Source of the DNA: Candidatus Saccharimonadota bacterium | GTDB lineage: Bacteria; Patescibacteriota; Saccharimonadia; Saccharimonadales; Saccharimonadaceae | NCBI GenBank assembly: GCA_009787015.1 | Contig: WRGU01000046.1 | Location: 1 to 39,813 of the forward strand | DNA length: 39,813 bases | Reading direction: 5' to 3' | Shown here: in pieces, positions 19,369 through 27,500 of the stretch | How positions within the stretch are numbered: position 1 is the stretch's first letter | Layout: each line of letters starts with the position of its first letter | The notes under the pieces: generated by a model | Told to the model about the DNA's origin: nothing | Seen by the model: the letters and a program-made list of their open reading frames with translations, nothing else | The model's database searches: none | Translations under genes and position numbers: made by a program

Positions 19369-22059
19369 CTATATAATCTTCGCGTTCAATTTTTGTTCGG
19401 CGTCGGTGGCGATTTGGTCGATAATTTCGCCGACGAATTTGGTGTCGATGGTTTGGTTGTGGTCGTAGATTTCGATGCGCAGGGTGACGTTTTTCGTGTC
19501 GTCGTCGGGGGCATAAATATCAACCGGCGTGATTTGCCAAACGAAGTTGGCGGGTAGTTGGTTCAAGTTTTCGCGCAATAGGTTTTCGATGTCGGCGAAT
19601 TTTGTGGCGGTCGGAACCTGGAAGCAAATATCGCGCGTCGTGCCGGGGAATTTCGGGAGAGGTTTGTATGCGATGTGGTCGGGCACAAATTGCGCCAGCG
19701 GATTTAGACCCAGCTCAAAGACGGCGGTGCCTTGCGGTAATTTTAATTCATGTAAAACCGAAGCGCGGATTTCGCCGATGACGCCGACCTGGGTGTCGCC
19801 GACGAACACGAAAGCGCTGTGTTTTGGTTCGAGATAATTTTCGTGGCGGGGGAGTTTTTCGATCGCACGAAACGCGAATTCAACACCCAATTTTTCGCCT
19901 AACTTGACCAAATAATTTTTCGCGTCGTAAAAATCAACATTGGTATTTTTATCCGCGATTACGAATGCTAAATTATCGTATTGTTTCGGCACATTTTCAT
20001 CCGTTAAACCGAGTTCTTTGCGAAAAATTTGATTGATTTCAAACAACGCGAATTTGTCGTAACCGGCGCGCAAATTTTCGTAAGTTTTGACGAGCAGATT
20101 CGGCACAATTTGCTGGCGAATGTATTGCAGTTCCGGCGAAATCGAATTCGCAAGTTTATATGAATTTTCCTGATCTTGCCCGACTTTTTTGAGCAAATCG
20201 CCGCTCACGAACGTGTAAGTCAAAACCTCGTTCGCGCCCGCTGCGTCCAAAAATTCGCGGATTTTATCTTTCAAAGTCATGAATTTATTTGATTCGACCA
20301 TCGTGAATTCGCGCGTCGGCAATTTCAACGGGAGAGTTTCGTAACCGTTCACGCGACCGATTTCCTCAATTACGTCCTCTGGAATGTTAATGTCGGTGCG
20401 CCAGAATGGGGCTTGGATTTTGAACTCCGTCGCAACGAAATCCTCACGCCGCTCCTCGCGCCCGTCGTTACGGGGCTCGTCACTGACTCTCTCGTCGTCC
20501 TTCGATAGTCGCGCGAGGATTTGTTGTGACTTCGTGTTAATATTAAATTGCAAATTTCGTAAAGTTTTTTCGATTTGTTCGGGTGAGTAATCGCTGCCGA
20601 GCAGATTATTTATTTCCGCATCGGAAATTTCAAGCACTGGATTTTCAGTTTTGAGCGCGTAGTTATCAATGATATCGCCGGCGGCTGTCGCACCCGTGTA
20701 TTTCATGAAGTTGTTGATTGCCTGGACCAATACTGGGTGGGTCAGGTCGGCGGGTTGACCTTTGGTGAAGCGAGTGATGGCTTCGCTGAAAATGCCGTGT
20801 CGGAATTGGGTGGTGCGCAGGTTGTATAAATTAAATGTGGCGGATTCGAGCAAAATGTTCGTTGTCGAATCGTCAATTTCAGTCGCCGCGCCGCCCATTG
20901 CACCCGCAAGCGCGATTGGTACGGATTTTTTCTCGTCGCCGGCGCAAACCACGATGTCGGCGGGATCGAGTTCGATTTCTTTATCGCCGAGCAACAACAT
21001 TTTTTCGCCGAGATTAGCGGCGCGAACGATGATGTCGGGTTTGCCGGTTGGCGAAACTTTGATTAATTTGTCGTAGTCGAAAGCGTGTAGCGGTTGTCCG
21101 GTCTGTAACATCAGAAAATTCGTAATGTCGACCGCCGCAGAGATCGAACGCATGCCGGATCGTATCAAAAAGGTGCGCAATACTGCGTCGAACGGCTTGG
21201 TTTGATCGACATCCGACAACACCACGCATTCGTATCGCGGGCAGAGTCTTGGGTCGGGAAGTTTAACGGTCGGGGTAATTAAGTTGTCACAGACCGCTCC
21301 GCCCCAACTACTTTCGCGCACCACTCCCTCGCGCCCGTCGTTACGGGGCTCGGTCATTGCCGCTGCGCTCGTAAGCGCAGAGCCTGCGCGAGAAGCAGTT
21401 GCGGCTTCGCTAGCAGATTCTGCGTCGAACCACTCCGGCGCATGAAAATCTGATTCTAAAATCGCGGCGACCTCGCGGGCGAAACCAATGATGCCGAAAC
21501 AGTCCGGTCGGTGGGTCAATGATTTATTTTCGACTTCTAAAACATAATCGTCGAGTTCGTAAATTTTTGCGAAATCGTCGCCGGGTTTGGCGATTGATGG
21601 GTCAATTTCGATGATTGCCAAATGCTCTTCGTCGGGAAAAATTTCGTCCGTGCCGGCGAGCATGCCGTGACTCGTGTGACCGAAAACTTTGCGCGATCCC
21701 ATAACGAATGGTTCTTCGCTTCCGATCGACATCGGTACGGTTTTGCCTGGCGCTAACCATACCGTTAATAATCCCTCGCGACAATTCGGCGCGCCACAGA
21801 CTACTTGGACGAAACCGTCAGCGTCTCGTTCGATACCTTTCACGACACCGCCGTCATCGATTAAATTCAAGGTTAATTTATCCGAACCGGCGATTTTCTC
21901 GCACTTTTTAACCTCGACGATTGGCAGGTCAACGTAGCGTTCCGCCAAATTTTCGACTCCCTCAATCTCGACCAACCGCGCCCCGATTTTTTGTTTCAAT
22001 TCATCGATTGAAATATTGATGTCGACATATTTTTTTAACCAATTTAGACTGATTTTCAT
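19369..22059 (-). CDS. pheT: Phenylalanyl-tRNA synthetase beta subunit
   Basis: EMAP-like tRNA-binding domain, B3/B4, B5, C-terminal FDX-ACB (FPGTTRDICFQV); start MKISLNWLKKYV at 22059 with SD GGAGGT. Confidence 0.95.
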   Translation of the reverse strand: MKISLNWLKKYVDINISIDELKQKIGARLVEIEGVENLAERYVDLPIVEVKKCEKIAGSDKLTLNLIDDGGVVKGIERDADGFVQVVCGAPNCREGLLTVWLAPGKTVPMSIGSEEPFVMGSRKVFGHTSHGMLAGTDEIFPDEEHLAIIEIDPSIAKPGDDFAKIYELDDYVLEVENKSLTHRPDCFGIIGFAREVAAILESDFHAPEWFDAESASEAATASRAGSALTSAAAMTEPRNDGREGVVRESSWGGAVCDNLITPTVKLPDPRLCPRYECVVLSDVDQTKPFDAVLRTFLIRSGMRSISAAVDITNFLMLQTGQPLHAFDYDKLIKVSPTGKPDIIVRAANLGEKMLLLGDKEIELDPADIVVCAGDEKKSVPIALAGAMGGAATEIDDSTTNILLESATFNLYNLRTTQFRHGIFSEAITRFTKGQPADLTHPVLVQAINNFMKYTGATAAGDIIDNYALKTENPVLEISDAEINNLLGSDYSPEQIEKTLRNLQFNINTKSQQILARLSKDDERVSDEPRNDGREERREDFVATEFKIQAPFWRTDINIPEDVIEEIGRVNGYETLPLKLPTREFTMVESNKFMTLKDKIREFLDAAGANEVLTYTFVSGDLLKKVGQDQENSYKLANSISPELQYIRQQIVPNLLVKTYENLRAGYDKFALFEINQIFRKELGLTDENVPKQYDNLAFVIADKNTNVDFYDAKNYLVKLGEKLGVEFAFRAIEKLPRHENYLEPKHSAFVFVGDTQVGVIGEIRASVLHELKLPQGTAVFELGLNPLAQFVPDHIAYKPLPKFPGTTRDICFQVPTATKFADIENLLRENLNQLPANFVWQITPVDIYAPDDDTKNVTLRIEIYDHNQTIDTKFVGEIIDQIATDAEQKLNAKII
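20454..20517 (-). repeat. In-frame palindromic element in pheT (copy B)
   Basis: CTCGCGCGACTATCG...GACGGGCGCGAGG encoding ARLSKDDERVSDEPRNDGREE; matches 6265-6317. Confidence 0.85.
21327..21400 (-). repeat. In-frame palindromic element in pheT (copy C)
   Basis: 25-nt identity GAGCCCCGTAACGACGGGCGCGAGG with copy B; encodes TEPRNDGRE. Confidence 0.75.
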
Positions 22060-22274
22060 ACCCAAATACCTCCTAATCCTATGATTTTCAAAATGATTCT
22101 GTCCCAAAAACTTCTTCTTGCGTCGATACACTTTTCGCACGCGCTTCCATTTATTGCGCACGATGCTGGTTTGGCGCAATCGTCGCCAAACGGCAAAAAC
22201 GACAAAACAATCAACACCACAACAACACATGCGCCAACTATAATCGGAACTAATTTATTTGATTTTATTTTCAT
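22056..22274 (-). CDS. Small single-TM protein in the phe operon
   Basis: 72 aa; MKIKSNKLVPIIVGACVVVVLIVLSFLPF; 4-nt overlaps with both neighbours. Confidence 0.7.
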   Translation of the reverse strand: MKIKSNKLVPIIVGACVVVVLIVLSFLPFGDDCAKPASCAINGSACEKCIDARRSFWDRIILKIIGLGGIWV

Positions 22275-22897
22275 TTCTTTTCCTTTCTTACTGCAACATA
22301 AAAATGCGCTTTACCTGGTTCAACTTCGTTGTCACGATTAGTTTCGATGATTGAAAAACCTGCGTCATGTGCAACTTTCAAAATTTCGTCGGATTGGTAG
22401 TAATTGAAATAGCGTTTTGCGCCCAGACCATTGTCGACAAACTCCTCGCCGTCGCCGGTTTTGATACTAAACACGAACACCCCCCCCCAATTTAGCGCGC
22501 CATAGATTTTTTTGACTGCTGCGATCACTTCGGGTTTAGTGAGATGCAGTAGCACAGCAATCGCCAAAATAAAATCATATTTTTTCGCAAAATCATCAGT
22601 GATCAAATTAAATTTCGTCGCCACATGCCCGCGTGATTTCAAGTATTCAACGAAACTGTCCGCAACATCAGTTATTTCAATCTTGAACCCGAGTGATTCG
22701 ATATATTCCGCATATTCGCCCGGACCCGCGCCGATTTCGAACATGGCAATATCTTTCGGAAAGTTTTTCAGCGAGCGTCCAATGATTCCTTCGACAAATC
22801 GATGATTATCGTCGTTGTCTTTTGAAAAAAACCGCTCGACATAACGTTTGACGTCAGAGTTATAAACCGCAATCGTTTCATCATTTTCGCGACTCAT
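22271..22897 (-). CDS. Class I SAM-dependent methyltransferase
   Basis: MFEIGAGPGEYAEYIESLGFKIEITDVA; YGALNWGGVFVFS. Confidence 0.85.
   Translation of the reverse strand: MSRENDETIAVYNSDVKRYVERFFSKDNDDNHRFVEGIIGRSLKNFPKDIAMFEIGAGPGEYAEYIESLGFKIEITDVADSFVEYLKSRGHVATKFNLITDDFAKKYDFILAIAVLLHLTKPEVIAAVKKIYGALNWGGVFVFSIKTGDGEEFVDNGLGAKRYFNYYQSDEILKVAHDAGFSIIETNRDNEVEPGKAHFYVAVRKEKK
22480..22488. repeat. Homopolymer (C9 on +, G9 in coding sense) within the methyltransferase CDS
   Basis: ACACGAACA-CCCCCCCCC-AATTTAG. Confidence 0.95.
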
Positions 22898-23229
22898 AAT
22901 CGATTGCTCCTTGCTGTAGCAGTCTCCTCCTCGAGCAGCGAAATTATTTGGAAACCGTGTTTTTCGGCGTCAGCCTTGATGTCGGGGCGGTCGAGCCAGG
23001 AAAAATCTTTGGTTTTGCCGACGAAACCGACTTTCTTTCGCAAAACCCGTCCGGTTGGTCGGCGGTTTGTGCTCGTTTCGTCATCGTTTTCGTATTCATA
23101 TTCGTCCAAAACCAAAATATCGCCCGGTTCGCATTCGAAATCCGCGATGCGGAACTCAAAAGTTTTCTGTCCGCTCACGATCAAATCGAAATATTTCTTC
23201 GATATTTTTTTATGAATTTCGCGGCTCAT
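22894..23229 (-). CDS. DUF3850/ASCH (PUA-like) domain protein
   Basis: HKKISKKYFDLIVSGQKTFEFRIADFECEPGDILVLDEY. Confidence 0.75.
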   Translation of the reverse strand: MSREIHKKISKKYFDLIVSGQKTFEFRIADFECEPGDILVLDEYEYENDDETSTNRRPTGRVLRKKVGFVGKTKDFSWLDRPDIKADAEKHGFQIISLLEEETATARSNRL

Positions 23230-23876
23230 TGCTTCGCTCCTTTTTTACTGTTGACTTTCTTTTTTGAATTTGTTACACTAGTCTTATCACGATGACCGGG
23301 TTTGCCTAAGGATGTTATCCGACCGCCGCTCCCGGTTTTTTGTTTTGGTTTCAAAAGATTTGGCATTCGGTCAATGAATACTAGTTTGTGATAGAAATGA
23401 AATTTCAGCAAACGCGAAAAACGATACCGATTTGGAACAATTATTCGTTCCAATTTGTTATTTTCGTCCATGAACTGATACAAACTCAAAAAATCACCAT
23501 CGCCGCTCGCGAAAACTGCCCGATCATAATTGGCAAATTCGCGCGCTGCCGCCCAGAGGACTAGATCGGTGTCAACATTGCCTTTAACCTCAGTTTCACC
23601 GTCCTTATTGATAAATTCGACGATTTCCTTAAAAATCAACGTGAATCCACAAAGTTGCAACTGTTCGTAAAGTTGGTTGTTTCCCGGCATCATACCAATA
23701 AAAATATATGCTTTTGAAACGCCATATTTTTCGCGCAAATAGTGCCTGAATCGACGCCAATCCAATTTTCTGCCCTCGTAAATTGTGCGACCGCGTTGAT
23801 TAACGACATCATGCGACACACCCAAATTCAAATTTTGGCTATCAATAAAGGCATAAGTGACAGGCTGCTTGCTCAC
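23226..23876 (-). CDS. NYN domain (LabA/DUF88-like) putative ribonuclease
   Basis: AFIDSQNLNLGV, GNVDTDLVLWAAREFANYDRAVFASGDGDF. Confidence 0.85.
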   Translation of the reverse strand: MSKQPVTYAFIDSQNLNLGVSHDVVNQRGRTIYEGRKLDWRRFRHYLREKYGVSKAYIFIGMMPGNNQLYEQLQLCGFTLIFKEIVEFINKDGETEVKGNVDTDLVLWAAAREFANYDRAVFASGDGDFLSLYQFMDENNKLERIIVPNRYRFSRLLKFHFYHKLVFIDRMPNLLKPKQKTGSGGRITSLGKPGHRDKTSVTNSKKKVNSKKGAKQ

Positions 23877-24880
23877 TTAAACTCCTTCAAAAATCGTAAT
23901 TTGCCGGATTCGAGATGGCGAATGTCCTCGATGCCGTATTTTAGCATGATCAGGCGGTCAAAGCCGCCGCCCCACGCGAAACCCTGGTAAATTTTGGGAT
24001 CGATGCCCGCCATTTTGAGGACGTTCGGGTGGATCATGCCGCTGCCGTTCATTTCGAGCCACTCGCCGGGTTTGCCGCCCATCGATGCGGGTCGTTCGAT
24101 CAAAAATTCCAAACTCGGTTCAGTGAAAGGGAAGGACGCCGGTTGCGTGGCAATTTTCAATTTCTGCCCCATAAAAGTTTCGTAAAATTCGCGAATCGTG
24201 GCGATCATTTGTCCGAGAGTGGCGGTTTTGCTCACGAACACGCCGTCCCACTGATAAAAAGTGTGCTCGTGCGTGGCGTCGACGTCCTCATTGCGGAACG
24301 TTCGCCCGAGCGTAATCGTGGCGATTTGCCCGCCATTCAATAATTTGTCGCGTTCCGCCACCAAAATACGATTTTGCATCGTCGTGGTGTGCGCCGGCGG
24401 CACGAAACCGTCCTCGGTGCGAAAAGTATCGAAACTGTCGCGCGCGGGGTGTCCTTCCGGAAAATTGAGCGCGCCGAACATATGAAAATCGTCATCGAGC
24501 TGGCGATCCTCGATCACATCAAAACCGATTTTTTCAGCAATTTCGCGCATGCGTTTCATCTCGGTCATGATCGGGTGCAACGATCCATTGTCTGCCGTCA
24601 TTAAACCGGGCAAAGGTCGATTAACGTCCATTGGCGCGGTCACATCAATCGCCGCAACAACCGCCCCATCGAGCAATGATTTTTCGCGTGTTTCGATCGC
24701 CGTCGTCAATTCTTGTTTTAGTTCATTTAACTTTTTGCCAAACGCGCCGCGCTCTTCCGCCGGCAGTTTCGGGATTTCACTGTACAGATTTTTTAACTCA
24801 TTAGCACGCAAAACCTCGCGCGGATTAGCGGATTTTTCGATGCGCACCATCAATTCTGATTTTATATCGTCAATATTCAT
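23873..24880 (-). CDS. pheS: Phenylalanyl-tRNA synthetase alpha subunit
   Basis: HPIMTEMKRMREI, GRTFRNEDVDATHEHTFYQWDGVFV, FAWGGGFDRLIMLKYGI; start MNIDDIKSEL at 24880. Confidence 0.95.
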   Translation of the reverse strand: MNIDDIKSELMVRIEKSANPREVLRANELKNLYSEIPKLPAEERGAFGKKLNELKQELTTAIETREKSLLDGAVVAAIDVTAPMDVNRPLPGLMTADNGSLHPIMTEMKRMREIAEKIGFDVIEDRQLDDDFHMFGALNFPEGHPARDSFDTFRTEDGFVPPAHTTTMQNRILVAERDKLLNGGQIATITLGRTFRNEDVDATHEHTFYQWDGVFVSKTATLGQMIATIREFYETFMGQKLKIATQPASFPFTEPSLEFLIERPASMGGKPGEWLEMNGSGMIHPNVLKMAGIDPKIYQGFAWGGGFDRLIMLKYGIEDIRHLESGKLRFLKEFK

Positions 24881-24939
24881 GGAAATATCATACCACAAGT
24901 GGTGTAATATTAAAATGTGTGCTGCTTTAGTCGCAAATC

Positions 24940-25039
24940 AAAAACGGAACATACTGACGACGCAATCACCTAAATAACAGATGAAAATTAAGGAAAAAAA
25001 CGGAACATACTCGATTACCCGAACAAGTCGGGTAATGAC
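24940..25039. repeat. Dispersed ~100-bp repeat, copy 1 (two AAAAACGGAACATACT motifs plus ATTACCCGA-N5-TCGGGTAAT)
   Basis: Motifs at 24940, 24996; inverted repeat 25014-25036; matches 29612-29726. Confidence 0.9.
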
Positions 25040-25069
25040 GATAGAAAAAAATATGTTACAATAGATTAT

Positions 25070-25459
25070 ATGGGTAAAAAGGAAGAAAAAGTTTCTTTTT
25101 TGATCCGCTGGGTGACGTGCAGTATCGGTTTGTGGATTGCTGTGCGGTTGTTCGGCGGGGAGTATTCGATGTCGTGGTGGCAGGAAGTGCTGACGTTTTT
25201 GTTGGCGGGTTTGATATTTTCGATTGTAAATTCGGTGATTCGCCCGCTGGTGGTGATTTTGTCGCTGCCGTTTGTGCTGGTGACGATGGGGTTGTTTATG
25301 CTGCTCATCAACGGATTTATGGTGTGGCTGGCGATTTTGCTGGCGCCGAACATTAAAATGGATTTTGGTTGGGCGATAATTAGCAGTTTGGTGATAAGTT
25401 TGATAAACTATATAGTGAGTGGTTTCAGTGATTTTAATAAGGAGGAGAAAATATCATGA
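25070..25459 (+). CDS. Phage holin family 4 / YvlD-like membrane protein
   Basis: FSIVNSVIRPLVVILSLPFVLVTMGLFMLLINGFMVWLAILLAP. Confidence 0.85.
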   Translation: MGKKEEKVSFLIRWVTCSIGLWIAVRLFGGEYSMSWWQEVLTFLLAGLIFSIVNSVIRPLVVILSLPFVLVTMGLFMLLINGFMVWLAILLAPNIKMDFGWAIISSLVISLINYIVSGFSDFNKEEKIS

Positions 25460-25680
25460 ATCTAACAGAAGTTTTGCCAATCGTCACCGTCGTGAGTGCG
25501 GTGTTAATTACATTGATGATTTTGTTGCAATCGCGCGGCGCAACATTGGGTGCAGGATTCGGTTCGAGCGGTGAATTATTCACTACGCGGCGCGGTTTGG
25601 AAAAAAATCTTTATGAAACTACGATCGTCATCGCGGTCATATTCGTGTTGAGCATCGTGGTTAATCTGATTATAAGTTAA
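25456..25680 (+). CDS. secG: Preprotein translocase subunit SecG
   Basis: LITLMILLQSRGATLGAGFGSSGELFTTRRGLEKNL. Confidence 0.9.
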   Translation: MNLTEVLPIVTVVSAVLITLMILLQSRGATLGAGFGSSGELFTTRRGLEKNLYETTIVIAVIFVLSIVVNLIIS

Positions 25681-25687
25681 GGAATAC

Positions 25688-27460
25688 ATGGGCGAACCAG
25701 AAAAAAAACGTCTACCCCGGATCAAATTCAAACGCCGCGATCTCGATCGCCGACAACGAATGCTCATGCAGCACATTCGTCAATTTTTGTTCGATAGTTG
25801 GGATAATTTACGTTTAGTGCGCCGCCAAACCATCGGTTGGTTGTCGCTCGTGCTGATAATTATTGCGATATTTTTGACACAGACGACCATGTGGAGCCGC
25901 GGGGTGCAAAAAACTGCGCCGATTGACGGTGGGACGTACGCCGAGGGGGTGGTTGATACGATCGCGACGTTTAATCCGCTCTATGCTATGACGAGTTCGG
26001 AAATTGCGATGTCGCGTTTGGTTTATAAGCCGCTGTTCGCCTATGACGAAACCAGCAACTTGCGCGGGGTTTTGGCGAATTCGTGGTCGATTTCTGATGA
26101 TGGCAAGATTTACAATGTCAAATTGCGTGAATTCCAAAAATGGGCGGACGGTAAAAAATTCACCGCCGACGACGTGGTCTTTACATTAAAGTTGATCAAG
26201 GACGCCAAAACCGCATCGCCGCTGCTGGCGGTTTGGAAAAATACTGAAATCGAAAAAGTGAATGATTTGGAAGTAAAATTCATTTTGAAAGAACCAAATT
26301 CGTCGTTTCAATATTTGATGACGTTTGGAATTTTGCCGAAACATATTTTACAGGGCGTGAGTACGGATACAATTCGCAGTTTCGTGGCGGAAAATCGCAC
26401 GAAAATTGTTGGCACGGGTAATTTTCAATTCAGTCGTCAGGAAATTCCGGGCGAGGGCGAGAGCATTTGGTACTTTACGAGCGCGAACAGCACGCCGCGG
26501 ATCAAAAATTTGGCGATTCATGCTTATGCCAGCAAAGAAAACATGATTCAGGGGTTCAAAGTGGGCGAAACCAACGCCATTATTGACTTGACGACCGATG
26601 AATCCACGGAACTGCTAAAGAATGGCAATACTAAGTTGGTGCAGACGCCCGTGAACGGCGGTGTTTTTGCGCTGTTTAATAACTCAAATCCCGCGACCTC
26701 GGACAAAAATGTGCGTGCAGCGCTCGGACTGGCGATTAATCGTTCGGAAATTGCGGCGCCGGCGTCGAAAGAGTTTGCTAAACCGCAGCTTCTCGAGACA
26801 CCGATCACGAGAGGCGTGATTCCGTCGGTGGACGAATTAACAGAACCAGCATTCGATTTGACCGCGGCAGGGGAGAAACTTGATGAGGCGGAATGGGTCC
26901 TGAATGAAGCTGGTCAGCGCGAAAAAGACGGCAAAGTTTTGGAATTAAACGTTGTGACGATGCATAACGCGGATTACGAACGTGTGGCGCGCAAACTCGT
27001 CGCCATGTGGCAGAAATTGGGGATCAAGGTGAATCTGACTATTCCGGAAGACGACATGGTTTTCAAAAAAAACTACCTCATTACGCGTAATTATGACGTT
27101 TTGATTTATCAACTGAATCTCGGTGATGATCCAGACGTGTCCACGTATTGGTTGTCGACCAGCAACGTCGAAACGAGTTTGAATTTTGCCAACTATAAAT
27201 CGCGGGTGGGTGATCTGTTTTTGGCGAACGCGCGTTCGGAAATTAACGACCGAAAACGCGATGCGCGTTACACCGATTTCGTCAAACAGTGGCTCGGTGA
27301 TGTGCCGGCGGTGGCGCTCTATCGACCGAATTTGTATAGTATCGTCCGCCCCGGCGTCGAATCGTACGGTAAAGCGTCGATCTTTAATAGTTTAGCCGAT
27401 CGGTTTTACGCTGTGGATAACTTTACAGCACTCGATGCGACGGTCTATCGCACGCCGTGA
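25688..27460 (+). CDS. Peptide ABC transporter substrate-binding protein (SBP_bac_5), membrane-anchored
   Basis: N-terminal TM; YAEGVVDTIATFNPLYAMTSSEIAMSRLVYKPLFAYD; FALFNNSNPATSDKNVRAALGLAINRSEI. Confidence 0.9.
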   Translation: MGEPEKKRLPRIKFKRRDLDRRQRMLMQHIRQFLFDSWDNLRLVRRQTIGWLSLVLIIIAIFLTQTTMWSRGVQKTAPIDGGTYAEGVVDTIATFNPLYAMTSSEIAMSRLVYKPLFAYDETSNLRGVLANSWSISDDGKIYNVKLREFQKWADGKKFTADDVVFTLKLIKDAKTASPLLAVWKNTEIEKVNDLEVKFILKEPNSSFQYLMTFGILPKHILQGVSTDTIRSFVAENRTKIVGTGNFQFSRQEIPGEGESIWYFTSANSTPRIKNLAIHAYASKENMIQGFKVGETNAIIDLTTDESTELLKNGNTKLVQTPVNGGVFALFNNSNPATSDKNVRAALGLAINRSEIAAPASKEFAKPQLLETPITRGVIPSVDELTEPAFDLTAAGEKLDEAEWVLNEAGQREKDGKVLELNVVTMHNADYERVARKLVAMWQKLGIKVNLTIPEDDMVFKKNYLITRNYDVLIYQLNLGDDPDVSTYWLSTSNVETSLNFANYKSRVGDLFLANARSEINDRKRDARYTDFVKQWLGDVPAVALYRPNLYSIVRPGVESYGKASIFNSLADRFYAVDNFTALDATVYRTP

Positions 27461-27500
27461 ATTGTGATAAAATTGAATATATGTTAACGAAAGGGTCAAT

